A stretch of DNA of 24,439 bases from CAYUYM01 sp964449305 (lineage in GTDB: Bacteria > Bacteroidota > Ignavibacteria > SZUA-365 > CAYQST01). Where the stretch lies: positions 1 through 24,439 of the forward strand of contig CAYUYM010000027.1 in the NCBI GenBank assembly GCA_964449305.1, given 5' to 3'. The notes under the pieces are model-generated. The model did no database searches. It saw only the letters and a list, made by a program, of their open reading frames with translations, and was not told the DNA's origin. The position numbers and the translations under genes are program-made. How positions within the stretch are numbered: position 1 is the first letter of the stretch; each line of letters begins with the position of its first letter. Below, one piece after another: positions 13,012-21,229 of the stretch.

Positions 13012-14571
13012 ATGAACTTCAACCAACTCTCCTCAAAGGCGACGAACCTCACGGCCCCCGTGAATCTCTCCGACATCATCAGCGATGTCGCGGTGGTGCA
13101 GATGTTCGGCCCGCATGACGTGGGGGTGTCGGGCATCACCACGGATTCACGGGAGGTGCGCGACAGGAGCCTCTTCGTGGCCGTCGAGGGTGCATCGGTG
13201 GACGGGCATGACTTTGTGCAGCGCGCCATCGAGCAGGGCGCCGGCACGGTGGTGATCCAGCTCCGGCAATACGAGGCGGGGCTGAAGCATCTGCTGTCGG
13301 CCGCGTACGCCCAGCACAATGAAACCACCGTGGTCATCGTCGAGAACTCACGCGACGCCCTCGCCATCCTCGCCGACCGTTTCCATCGCTCACCATCGAA
13401 GAAGCTGCGGCTCGTCGGCATCACCGGCACGAACGGGAAGACGACGACGTCCTGCCTCATCGACGCGGTGCTGCGCGCGGCAGGCGAGCGGACCGGGCTG
13501 ATCGGCACAGTGGAGTACCGCATCGGGCGCACGGTGATCCCGGCGTCGCTCACCACGCCGCAGGCGGTGCAACTCCATGCACTGTTCGCGGACATGGTCG
13601 CCGCCGGCTGCACGTCGGCCGTGATGGAGGTGTCCTCGCACGCGCTCGCCCTGGACCGCGTGAAGGGCATCGGCTTCGACATCAGCATCTTCACGAACCT
13701 CACGCGCGATCATCTCGATTTTCACACCGACATGGAGGATTACGCCGCGGCGAAGGCGCTGCTGTTCTCCCGCCATACACGCGGAACGGCGGTGGTGAAC
13801 ATCGACGACCCCGCGGGAGCACGCATGCGCAAGGCCTGCCGCCGTCCGGTGGTGACGTATGGGACGAGCGCGCGTGCGGCAGTCCGCATCATGGACATCC
13901 GTCAGATGCGGCGCCTGATGGAGGTGGACGTCACATGGCGGGGGGCGGCGTACACCATCGTATCGCCACTCACCGGCCGCTTCAACGCCTTCAACCTCAC
14001 CGCGGCATTTGCCGCCTGTGCGGCAGCGGGCATCGCACCCGGGGTGATCCTGAAGGGACTGCGCTCGGTGAAATCCGTGCCCGGCCGTTTCGAACGCATC
14101 GTGTCGCGCGACGGTGTGACGGCCATCGTGGACTATTCGCACACGCCGGATTCATTGCAGAACGCCCTGGCGACCGCATCGGCGCTGCCCGTGCGGAGCG
14201 GCCGGGTGATCGTCGTGTTCGGCTGCGGCGGGGATCGCGACCAGGGCAAGCGTCCGCTGATGGGGGCGATCGCATCGGAGCACAGCGACATCGCTATCGT
14301 GACCTCCGACAACCCGCGCACGGAGTCGCCGCGCGCCATCATTGATGCCATCGTGGCGGGGATGACCGGTGCGGCGACACAGGTTGTGCGCGTGCAGCGG
14401 GAGAAGGCGATCCGGCATGCCGTGCGGATTGCCAAGCCGGGGGATGTGATCCTCGTGGCGGGCAAGGGGCACGAAACGTATCAGATCATCGGCAGGAAAC
14501 AATCGCCGTTCGACGACCGGGAGGTTGTGCGCCGATGCTTCGACGAGCTGCGCGGAGGGGTGGGGCGATGA
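13012..14571 (+). CDS. murE: UDP-MurNAc-tripeptide ligase MurE (meso-diaminopimelate adding)
   Basis: The 519-aa cytoplasmic ligase adds the third residue to UDP-MurNAc-L-Ala-D-Glu using ATP. It shows GITTDSR (41-47), which contacts the UDP part, the ATP loop TGTNGKTTT (138-146), EVSSHALALDR (206-216), TRDHLDFH (231-238), the probable carbamylated lysine K248 in AAAKALLF, and the substrate motif DNPR (433-436). DNPR is the signature of enzymes selecting meso-diaminopimelate, whereas lysine-adding MurE differs there. It is a little longer than the usual 480-500 residues, with extra sequence near 85-108. No strong ribosome binding site precedes ATG 13012, so translation may be coupled to ftsI 6 nt upstream. 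The stop overlaps murF as ATGA. Confidence 0.96.
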   Translation: MNFNQLSSKATNLTAPVNLSDIISDVAVVQMFGPHDVGVSGITTDSREVRDRSLFVAVEGASVDGHDFVQRAIEQGAGTVVIQLRQYEAGLKHLLSAAYAQHNETTVVIVENSRDALAILADRFHRSPSKKLRLVGITGTNGKTTTSCLIDAVLRAAGERTGLIGTVEYRIGRTVIPASLTTPQAVQLHALFADMVAAGCTSAVMEVSSHALALDRVKGIGFDISIFTNLTRDHLDFHTDMEDYAAAKALLFSRHTRGTAVVNIDDPAGARMRKACRRPVVTYGTSARAAVRIMDIRQMRRLMEVDVTWRGAAYTIVSPLTGRFNAFNLTAAFAACAAAGIAPGVILKGLRSVKSVPGRFERIVSRDGVTAIVDYSHTPDSLQNALATASALPVRSGRVIVVFGCGGDRDQGKRPLMGAIASEHSDIAIVTSDNPRTESPRAIIDAIVAGMTGAATQVVRVQREKAIRHAVRIAKPGDVILVAGKGHETYQIIGRKQSPFDDREVVRRCFDELRGGVGR

Positions 14572-15980
14572 GGAGATTCACTGTTGAACAGATGCTTGCC
14601 ATCCCGCACGACATGGCGCGGAACATGGCGGGCATTCTGACAAGCACGCCCCGCGGCATCTCGACAGACACGCGCACCCTGAAATCCGGCGATGTGTTCG
14701 TGGCGCTGCGTGGCGACACCTTCGACGGCCATGCCTTCGTGGGGCCGGCGCTGGAGGCCGGCGCGCGTTTCTGCATCGTGGATGCGGCATGGATGAAACG
14801 GCACATGGGGGACTTCGGCGGGCAGCCATTGCTGGTGGTGCGCGACACGACGGCGGCCTACGGAGCGCTGGCGGCGACGTATCGCGGGCGCTTCGCCATT
14901 CCGGTGATCGGTGTGACGGGGTCGAACGGCAAGACCTCCACGCGGGAGATGATCGCCGCGGCGCTCGGCACCACGATGACGGTGCTGCACACGGCGGGGA
15001 ACTTCAACAACCAGATCGGTCTGCCGCAGACGCTGTTGCGCCTCGACGCACGGCACGAGGCCGCGGTGCTGGAGATGGGCACCAACCAGCCCGGCGACAT
15101 CGCGGAACTCTGCGCCATCGCCCGGCCCACGATCGGGCTCATCACGAACATCGGTCGAGCGCACATCGAGCGGCTCGGCTCGCGCGAGGGGATCGCCCGG
15201 GAGAAGGCGGCCCTGTTTGCCGTGCTCCCGAAGGACGGCACCGCGGTGCTCAACTCCGACGAACCCCTGCTCGCGCCCCTGCTTCGCCGCGGTCAGCATC
15301 GCATCACCTTTGGCACCGCCAGGACAGCCGCGGTGCGCATCGTCCGTGTGGAGCTGGACCGCAGCGGTCGCCCGACCGTGACGATCGAGGCTCACGGGCA
15401 TCTGCACGCGCCGGTGACGGTGCGTCTGCGCGCTCTCGGCCGCCATGCCGCGTGGAACGCCGCGGCAGCGCTGGCCACGGCCATTGCCGCCGGGTGTACG
15501 GCCGACGTGGCGCTGGACGCCGTCCGCCGCGTCGCCGCCTTCGACAAGCGCATGGCGGTGAGCCGCGTCCGCGGTCTGACGATCATCAACGACACCTACA
15601 ACGCGAACCCGGATTCCACGATCGCGGCGCTCGACACGCTGGCCGCCATGGCCACGCATGGTGCGCGCATCGCCGTGCTCGGCGACATGCTGGAGCTTGG
15701 CGGGGACGCCAGGGCGGAGCATGAGCGCGTCGGAGCCGAGGTGGCGCGGCTCGGCATCCCCTTCGTGTTCACCTTCGGCCGGCACGCACGCGCCATTGCC
15801 ACGGCCGCCGCGCCAGCCGCGAAGCTCTCCCTTCATTTCACCGACAAGGCGGCACTGTGTGAGGCCCTGCTGTCGGTGGCCGACCGGGGCGACATCGTCC
15901 TGTGCAAGGGGTCGCGCGGGATGCGCATGGACGAGGTCGTCACGTTTCTCCACCACCGTTTCACCCTGTCGGAGGACTGA
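14568..15980 (+). CDS. murF: UDP-MurNAc-tripeptide:D-Ala-D-Ala ligase MurF
   Basis: The 470-aa enzyme attaches the D-Ala-D-Ala dipeptide and completes the cytoplasmic UDP-MurNAc-pentapeptide. Features are an N-terminal substrate domain with STDTRTLKSGDVFVAL (32-47), the ATP loop GVTGSNGKTSTRE (115-127), GNFNNQIGLP (144-153), EMGTNQPGDI (169-178), AHIERLG (198-204), the probable carbamylated lysine K213, and NDTYNANPDS near 344-353. Length is normal. ATG 14568 overlaps the murE stop (ATGA); the in-frame ATG at 14535 lies inside murE and would add Arg-rich junk. The mraY start follows after 5 nt. Confidence 0.95.
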   Translation: MRRFTVEQMLAIPHDMARNMAGILTSTPRGISTDTRTLKSGDVFVALRGDTFDGHAFVGPALEAGARFCIVDAAWMKRHMGDFGGQPLLVVRDTTAAYGALAATYRGRFAIPVIGVTGSNGKTSTREMIAAALGTTMTVLHTAGNFNNQIGLPQTLLRLDARHEAAVLEMGTNQPGDIAELCAIARPTIGLITNIGRAHIERLGSREGIAREKAALFAVLPKDGTAVLNSDEPLLAPLLRRGQHRITFGTARTAAVRIVRVELDRSGRPTVTIEAHGHLHAPVTVRLRALGRHAAWNAAAALATAIAAGCTADVALDAVRRVAAFDKRMAVSRVRGLTIINDTYNANPDSTIAALDTLAAMATHGARIAVLGDMLELGGDARAEHERVGAEVARLGIPFVFTFGRHARAIATAAAPAAKLSLHFTDKAALCEALLSVADRGDIVLCKGSRGMRMDEVVTFLHHRFTLSED

Positions 15981-15985
15981 CCGCC

Positions 15986-17095
15986 ATGCTGTACATGCTC
16001 CTCGAATGGATCAACCGCGTCGCCAGCCCGCCGGGCTTCGACGTCTTCCGCTTCATCACCTTCCGTGCGGCTGCTGCTGCGATCACGGCACTGCTCGTGA
16101 ACTGGGTGCTCGGACCGAAGATCATCGCGCTGCTCAAGCGCCGGCAGATCGGCGAAAGCGCGAAGCTTGAGGCGCCGAAGACGCATCTGGCGAAGGCGGG
16201 GACGCCCACCATGGGCGGCCTCATCGTCGTGAACTCCATCCTTGTGCCCACGCTGCTGTGGGGCGATCTGTCGAACACCTATGTGTGGCTCATCATTGTG
16301 GCCACCGCGGCACTCGGCGTTGTCGGCTTCCTCGACGACTATCTCAAGGTGGTGAAGAAGCGCCCGAAGGGACTCATCGGCGAGTACAAGATCGTGGGGC
16401 AGGTGCTGGTGGGACTTGGTGTGGGAGCAGTGCTCTACTTCGGACCGCAGTTCGCCGGCTACAACTCCGTGACCAACGTGCCGTTTCTCAAGAACATCAC
16501 CATCGACTTTGCGTGGATGTACATCCCGGTCGTGATCTTCATCATCACGGCCACGTCCAATGCCGTCAACCTCACGGACGGTCTGGACGGCCTCGCCATC
16601 GGCACCACGGCCATCGCCTTCATCGCCGTCTCCATCATCTGTTACGTGAGCGGCAACGCCATCTACGCGAGGTACCTCAACATCCTCTTCCTCCCCGGCA
16701 GCGGTGAGCTGACGATCTTCAGCGCGGCGGTGATCGGAGCGGGGCTGGGTTTCCTCTGGTTCAACGCGTATCCGGCCCAGGTGTTCATGGGCGACACCGG
16801 CTCCCTGGCTCTGGGTGGTTCACTCGGCATCATCATGGTGATGGTGAAGAAGGAGCTCCTGCTGCCGGTGCTTGGCGGCATCTTTTTCGCGGAGACGCTG
16901 TCGGTGTTGATTCAGAAGGTGTACTTCAAATACACGAAGCGCAAGTACGGGCAGGGGCGGCGCGTGTTCCGCATGTCGCCGCTGCATCACCACTTCGAGC
17001 TGCTGGACTGGCCCGAGCCGAAGATCGTGACGCGCTTCTACATCATCGCCATCATTCTCGCGATCGTCAGTCTCGCCACGTTCAAGGTCCGCTGA
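15986..17095 (+). CDS. mraY: Phospho-MurNAc-pentapeptide transferase MraY
   Basis: The 369-aa multi-pass membrane enzyme makes lipid I by moving phospho-MurNAc-pentapeptide onto undecaprenyl phosphate. About ten hydrophobic helices are visible. Catalytic and Mg-binding landmarks are KAGTPTMGGL (70-79), the DD pair in GFLDDYLK (114-121), NAVNLTDGLDGLA (192-204), FMGDTGSLALG (267-277) and the HHH loop MSPLHHHFE (330-338). GGAGGA at 15971-15976, nine nt upstream, fixes ATG 15986; the in-frame ATG at 15902 would overlap murF and add a hydrophilic extension before the first helix. The murD start is 3 nt downstream. Confidence 0.97.
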   Translation: MLYMLLEWINRVASPPGFDVFRFITFRAAAAAITALLVNWVLGPKIIALLKRRQIGESAKLEAPKTHLAKAGTPTMGGLIVVNSILVPTLLWGDLSNTYVWLIIVATAALGVVGFLDDYLKVVKKRPKGLIGEYKIVGQVLVGLGVGAVLYFGPQFAGYNSVTNVPFLKNITIDFAWMYIPVVIFIITATSNAVNLTDGLDGLAIGTTAIAFIAVSIICYVSGNAIYARYLNILFLPGSGELTIFSAAVIGAGLGFLWFNAYPAQVFMGDTGSLALGGSLGIIMVMVKKELLLPVLGGIFFAETLSVLIQKVYFKYTKRKYGQGRRVFRMSPLHHHFELLDWPEPKIVTRFYIIAIILAIVSLATFKVR

Positions 17096-17098
17096 TCC

Positions 17099-18475
17099 AT
17101 GGTCACATCCGCCTCCATCTCCACCACACGATTCACCGTTCTCGGGGCCGCGCGCTCGGGGCTGGCGGCCGCGCGTCTGCTGCACGCCGGCGGTGCGGCG
17201 GTGCTCGTGTCGGAGCAGGCCTCCGAGGAGCGCATGGCGGCGGTGGCGGCGGAGCTCCGTCAGGAGGGCATCCCGTGCGAGTTCGGCGGGCACAGCGTCC
17301 GCGCCTTCGAGGCGGGGTGTTTCGTGGTGAGTCCGGGCATCCCATCCGACGCCCCGGCGCTGGTGCGTGCGGCATCGCTCGGCATCGAGGTGATCTCGGA
17401 GATCGAGCTCGGTGCGCGGCTCTGTCCGGCGCCCATCATCGCGGTGACCGGAACGAACGGGAAGACCACCACCACGACGCTCATCGGTGAGCTGTTCATG
17501 GATGCGGGGGCGGACACGATTGTTGCGGGAAACATCGGCACGGCATTCTGTGACGCGCTGCGTGAGCGACCGGCGCCGCAGATCGCGGTGCTCGAGGTGT
17601 CGAGTTTCCAGCTCGACCACTGCAGCACGCTCCACCCCGTGGTCGCGGTGCTGACCACCATCACGCCGGATCACCTGTACCGCTACCACGGCAGCATGGT
17701 GGAATACACCGATGCGAAGCGCCGGGTGTTCCGGAATCAGAACGCCTCGGATGCGGTGATCTACAATGCCGACACGCCCTCGACGGTGGACGCCGTTGCA
17801 GACGCCCCGTCGCAGCGCCTCGGTTTCAGTGTGACGCGCACGCTGGAGCGCGGCGGCTGGCGTGAGGGGGACGCGCTCGTGATCAGCCTGGGCGGGGGCG
17901 TGGAGACGCTCTGCCGCATCGGCGACCTGCGCATCGGCGGTGCGCACAACCACCGGAACATCCTCTCCGCCGCTATCGCGGCGCGGCTCCGCGGTGTGCC
18001 GCTCGACAGCATCCGTCGCACCCTGGCCACCTTCCGCGGTGTGGAGCACCGGCTGGAGGCCGTGCGAACGCTCGACGGTGTGGACTGGATCAACGACTCC
18101 AAGGCGACGAACGTGGATTCCGTTGTGACGGCCCTTGAGAGCATCGAACGTCCGATCATCCTCATCGCCGGCGGGCGCGACAAGGAGGCCCCCTACAACC
18201 CGCTTCTGGTCCTGGTGCGCGAGCGAGTGCGTGCGGCGGTGCTCATCGGCGAGGCCGCACCCATCATCGAGGCCGCGCTGGGCGGGGTCACACGCACCGT
18301 GCGTGCGGCGGACATGGCGGACGCGGTGATCATCGCCCGCTCACTGGCGCAGTGCGGCGACGTGGTGCTGCTCTCGCCCGCATGCTCGAGCTTCGACATG
18401 TTCGCGGATTTCGAGGAGCGCGGCCGTGTGTTCAAGAGCCTCGTGGCGGCGCTTCCTGAAGGGGGCATCGGATGA
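17099..18475 (+). CDS. murD: UDP-MurNAc-L-alanine:D-glutamate ligase MurD
   Basis: The 458-aa cytoplasmic ligase adds D-glutamate to UDP-MurNAc-L-Ala. It has an N-terminal Rossmann-like domain (FTVLGAARSGLAAARLL, 12-28), the ATP loop VTGTNGKTTTTT (116-127), AGNIGTAF (143-150), LEVSSFQLD (165-173), a probable carbamylated lysine K207, INDSKATNVD near 336-345, and the MurD signature LSPACSSFDMF (425-435). Length is typical. One oddity is the motif normally DHLDRY, which reads DHLYRY here (Y194, codon TAC 17678-17680). Only a weak ribosome binding site is present, so coupling to mraY is likely. The stop overlaps ftsW as ATGA. Confidence 0.95.
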   Translation: MVTSASISTTRFTVLGAARSGLAAARLLHAGGAAVLVSEQASEERMAAVAAELRQEGIPCEFGGHSVRAFEAGCFVVSPGIPSDAPALVRAASLGIEVISEIELGARLCPAPIIAVTGTNGKTTTTTLIGELFMDAGADTIVAGNIGTAFCDALRERPAPQIAVLEVSSFQLDHCSTLHPVVAVLTTITPDHLYRYHGSMVEYTDAKRRVFRNQNASDAVIYNADTPSTVDAVADAPSQRLGFSVTRTLERGGWREGDALVISLGGGVETLCRIGDLRIGGAHNHRNILSAAIAARLRGVPLDSIRRTLATFRGVEHRLEAVRTLDGVDWINDSKATNVDSVVTALESIERPIILIAGGRDKEAPYNPLLVLVRERVRAAVLIGEAAPIIEAALGGVTRTVRAADMADAVIIARSLAQCGDVVLLSPACSSFDMFADFEERGRVFKSLVAALPEGGIG

Positions 18476-19647
18476 AGCAGCGCATCGGCCACATCGACAT
18501 CTTCGTGTTTCTGAGCGTGCTCGCACTCATGTTGTTCAGCATCGGGCTCGTCTACAGTGCCTCGGCGGAGATCAGCGGGATGCAGCACAAGGGCGACACA
18601 TCGTATCTGTTCCGCTCCCACGCGATCCGCGTGGCACTCGGCATCATCGCCCTCTTTGCCGGAATGATGCTGGACTATCATGTCTACGCGAAGTGGAGCA
18701 AGTTTCTTCTGCTCATCGGCATCCTCCTGCTGGGGGCGACGCTGCTTGGCGGCTTTGCCACGAAGGGTGCACAGCGCTGGGTGGGCTGGGGCCAGATGCG
18801 CTTCCAACCCTCGGAGTTCGCGAAGTTCGCGCTCATCATCCATCTCGCCGTGCTGCTTGCCGCCAAACAGGACTACATCCGGGATTTCAAACGCGGCTAT
18901 CTGCCCCTGCTCGTCTGGGTGGGCATCGTGGTGGTGCTCGTGTTCTTTCAGCCCAATTTCAGCACCGGTGCACTCATCCTCGGCATCAGCTTTCTCCTCC
19001 TGTTCATCGGGCGGGTGAAGGTGGCGCACATGGTGTCCACGGTGGTGATGGGGCTTCCGCTTGTCTTTGTCTATGCCGTGTCGGAGAGCTACCGCATGAA
19101 GCGCCTGCTGGCGCACTTCACGGGGGACGACGTGGTGTCGGCCAAGGTGACGGCCGCGAAGTACCAGATCGAACAGGCGGTGATCGGACTCGGGAACGGC
19201 GGCATCCTGGGTGTGGGCATGGGCATGAGCAAGCAGCGTGAACTGTTTCTGCCGGAATCCTACACGGATTTCATCTTCGCCATTGTCGGTGAGGAATACG
19301 GCCTCATCGGCACGCTCATCATCCTCGGGCTGTTCGTTCTCATCCTCATCCGCGGGGTGAAGATCGCCAAGCATGCCCCCGACGATCTCGGTCGCTTCCT
19401 TGCCGCAGGCATCACCATCGTGATCGTGATGTATGCCCTGGTGAACGCGATGGTGACGACGGGTCTCGCTCCGACCACCGGTCTGCCTATGCCTTTCCTG
19501 TCGTATGGCGGCACGGCGATCATGTTCTCGGCCTACGCCGTGGGCATCCTTTTGAACATCTCCATGCAGACCTCCATCCGCCCGCGCGTCCGGCGTGCCG
19601 CGGCGCAGGAGCCGGGCATCAAGGCGGGGGAGTTGTACGATGAGTGA
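18472..19647 (+). CDS. ftsW: SEDS-family septal peptidoglycan glycosyltransferase FtsW
   Basis: The 391-aa protein has around ten membrane helices and polymerises lipid II into glycan strands at the septum together with FtsI. Family markers are GAQRWVGWGQMRFQPSEFAK (99-118), QPNFSTG (160-166), GLGNGGILGVGMG (239-251), LPESYTDFIFAIVGEEYG (260-277), whose D266 corresponds to the essential aspartate of SEDS proteins, and TGLPMPFLSYGGTA (336-349). Its place in the dcw cluster favours FtsW over RodA. ATG 18472 overlaps the murD stop (ATGA). The stop overlaps the start of murG by 8 nt. Confidence 0.94.
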   Translation: MKQRIGHIDIFVFLSVLALMLFSIGLVYSASAEISGMQHKGDTSYLFRSHAIRVALGIIALFAGMMLDYHVYAKWSKFLLLIGILLLGATLLGGFATKGAQRWVGWGQMRFQPSEFAKFALIIHLAVLLAAKQDYIRDFKRGYLPLLVWVGIVVVLVFFQPNFSTGALILGISFLLLFIGRVKVAHMVSTVVMGLPLVFVYAVSESYRMKRLLAHFTGDDVVSAKVTAAKYQIEQAVIGLGNGGILGVGMGMSKQRELFLPESYTDFIFAIVGEEYGLIGTLIILGLFVLILIRGVKIAKHAPDDLGRFLAAGITIVIVMYALVNAMVTTGLAPTTGLPMPFLSYGGTAIMFSAYAVGILLNISMQTSIRPRVRRAAAQEPGIKAGELYDE

Positions 19648-20752
19648 GCCGCGCACCTACCTCTTCGCCGGCGGCGGCACGGGCGGGCACATCTACCCCG
19701 GACTCGCGATCGCGCAGGCGCTGGCTGCGCTAGATCCCGGCAGTGTGATGCACTTCGCCGGCTCGCGTGAGCGCATCGAGGCGCGCGTGGTGCCGCAGGC
19801 GGGGTACGGATTCCATCCCATCTGGATTGCCGGCATCCAGCGCCGGGCATCTGCTGCCACGCTGCTGCTGCCGCTCAAGGTGGCCGTGTCGCTCATCCAG
19901 TCCCTGATGCTTCTTCGCCGGCTCGCCCCCGTGGCGGTGGTGGGGACGGGCGGATACGTGTCCGGTCCCGTGCTGTTCATGGCCGCGATCACCGGGCGTC
20001 CCACGCTCATCCAGGAGCAGAACAGCCATGCGGGTGTGACGACGCGTCTGCTCTCACGCTTCGTGGACGAGGTGCATGTGGCCTTTGCGGGGACGCACAC
20101 CCGGCTTCCGAAGGCGAGGCGCATCGTGGACAGCGGCAACCCCGTGCGCCGCATGGCGGTGATGGACCGTGCGGCCGCATGTGCGCGCTTCGGCCTCGAT
20201 CCCGCACGTCGCGTCGTGTTCGTGTTCGGCGGTTCGCAGGGGGCATCATCCATCAACCGTGCCATCGCCGCCCTGCTGCCGCGCCTCGACGAAGCCGGCG
20301 TGCAGCTCCTGTGGCAGACCGGCGGCCGGGATGCGGAGGCCATGCAGGCGCTCTGCACCGATGGCGGGCACCATGCCACGGTACGGGCATACATCGACGA
20401 CATGGAGGCGGCCTACAGCGCGGCGGATCTCGTGGTGTGCCGTGCCGGAGCGGCCTCGCTTGCGGAGATCACCATGCTCGGCCGGCCGGCGGTGCTCGTG
20501 CCCTTCAAGCACGCCGCGGCCAACCATCAGTATCACAACGCCCGTGCGCTGCACGATGCCGGCGCGGCGGTCATGGTGGAGGACGACGACCTTGGGCGCC
20601 TCGGGGAGGTGCTGACCGGACTGCTCGGCGATCCGGCGGCGCTGGCGCGCATGGCGGAACGCAGCCTCCACGCCGGCCGTCCCGACGCCGCGGTGGACAT
20701 CGCCCGTGCCGTGCTGCGGCTCTCCCATGCGTCAAGGAGGAGGTCATCATGA
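19640..20752 (+). CDS. murG: Lipid II synthase MurG (N-acetylglucosaminyltransferase)
   Basis: The 370-aa GT28 enzyme adds GlcNAc to lipid I on the inner face of the membrane. It shows the glycine-rich loop FAGGGTGGHIYPGLA (9-23), VGTGGYVSGP (101-110), QEQNSHAG (125-132), SGNPVR (165-170), FGGSQGASSIN (196-206), and the UDP-GlcNAc site CRAGAASLAEI...GRPAVLVP with HQYHNA (267-301). Length is typical. ATG 19640 sits inside the end of ftsW with GGGGGAG nearby; the upstream in-frame ATG at 19595 adds only an Arg-rich out-of-family stretch. The stop overlaps the next gene as ATGA, and the ribosome binding site of that gene lies within murG. Confidence 0.96.
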   Translation: MSEPRTYLFAGGGTGGHIYPGLAIAQALAALDPGSVMHFAGSRERIEARVVPQAGYGFHPIWIAGIQRRASAATLLLPLKVAVSLIQSLMLLRRLAPVAVVGTGGYVSGPVLFMAAITGRPTLIQEQNSHAGVTTRLLSRFVDEVHVAFAGTHTRLPKARRIVDSGNPVRRMAVMDRAAACARFGLDPARRVVFVFGGSQGASSINRAIAALLPRLDEAGVQLLWQTGGRDAEAMQALCTDGGHHATVRAYIDDMEAAYSAADLVVCRAGAASLAEITMLGRPAVLVPFKHAAANHQYHNARALHDAGAAVMVEDDDLGRLGEVLTGLLGDPAALARMAERSLHAGRPDAAVDIARAVLRLSHASRRRSS

Positions 20753-21213
20753 GCACCACCACGCAGACATTCCAGCGGAAGAACACGCTCTACTACATCA
20801 GCCTTCTGGTGTACGTCATCTTCTTCGTGGTCTACATCCTTTTCACGGCCACGATCACCGACGACACGATCATGTTCGGGTTCCGTGATCCGGTCTTCTA
20901 CATCATCGGCATCTTCATCCTCCACGCGGTGGTGATGCTGCTGGTGAATGTGGCGCGCAACCAGCGGCTCATCATCGAGCCCGGCCGCATCGTGGTGAAG
21001 ACGCGGTACAGCGAGCGCGTCATCCCCACGTCCCAGATCGTGCGCATCGTGCTGCGGCACGAGCGCCGCAACTTCTACGACGGAACCTATGCCGTGATCA
21101 AGCTGCGCGTGGTGAACCGGCGCCGCTGGCTCCGCATCCGCGCCTCCAACTGGGATCGCGAGCACGAGCTGTACGCGCTGTTCCAGGCGATGAAGCAGAA
21201 CCTGAAGAAATGA
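20749..21213 (+). CDS. Two-helix membrane protein with a PH-like C-terminal domain, embedded in the dcw operon
   Basis: The 154-aa protein is not a standard dcw member. Two hydrophobic helices lie at about 13-35 and 48-68, followed by a basic, beta-rich segment (about 72-150) with NQRLIIEPGRIVVKTRY, IPTSQIVRIVLR and RRWLRIRASNW. This pattern resembles bacterial PH-like (bPH/YcxB-type) domains, in which an exposed I-P-x-x-x-I segment follows the first strands. The assignment is by eye only. The loop between helices is short, so the PH-like part is probably cytoplasmic. AAGGAGG at 20734-20740, eight nt before ATG 20749, is the clearest ribosome binding site in the operon. It overlaps murG by ATGA and is 16 nt from murC, so it is co-expressed with lipid II synthesis genes. 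Its role is unknown. Confidence 0.82.
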   Translation: MSTTTQTFQRKNTLYYISLLVYVIFFVVYILFTATITDDTIMFGFRDPVFYIIGIFILHAVVMLLVNVARNQRLIIEPGRIVVKTRYSERVIPTSQIVRIVLRHERRNFYDGTYAVIKLRVVNRRRWLRIRASNWDREHELYALFQAMKQNLKK

Positions 21214-21229
21214 GGCACCGGAGCACCCC

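Noticed and set aside
18193..19656. A 487-codon minus-strand frame opposite ftsW.
   Set aside because: The translation is rich in His, Asp, Glu and Arg, typical of the reverse complement of a membrane-protein gene, and ftsW on the other strand has all family motifs.
20179..20748. A 190-residue N-terminal extension of the PH-like membrane protein.
   Set aside because: It lies entirely within murG in another frame, is Arg/Gly/Ala-rich, and a strong ribosome binding site precedes ATG 20749.
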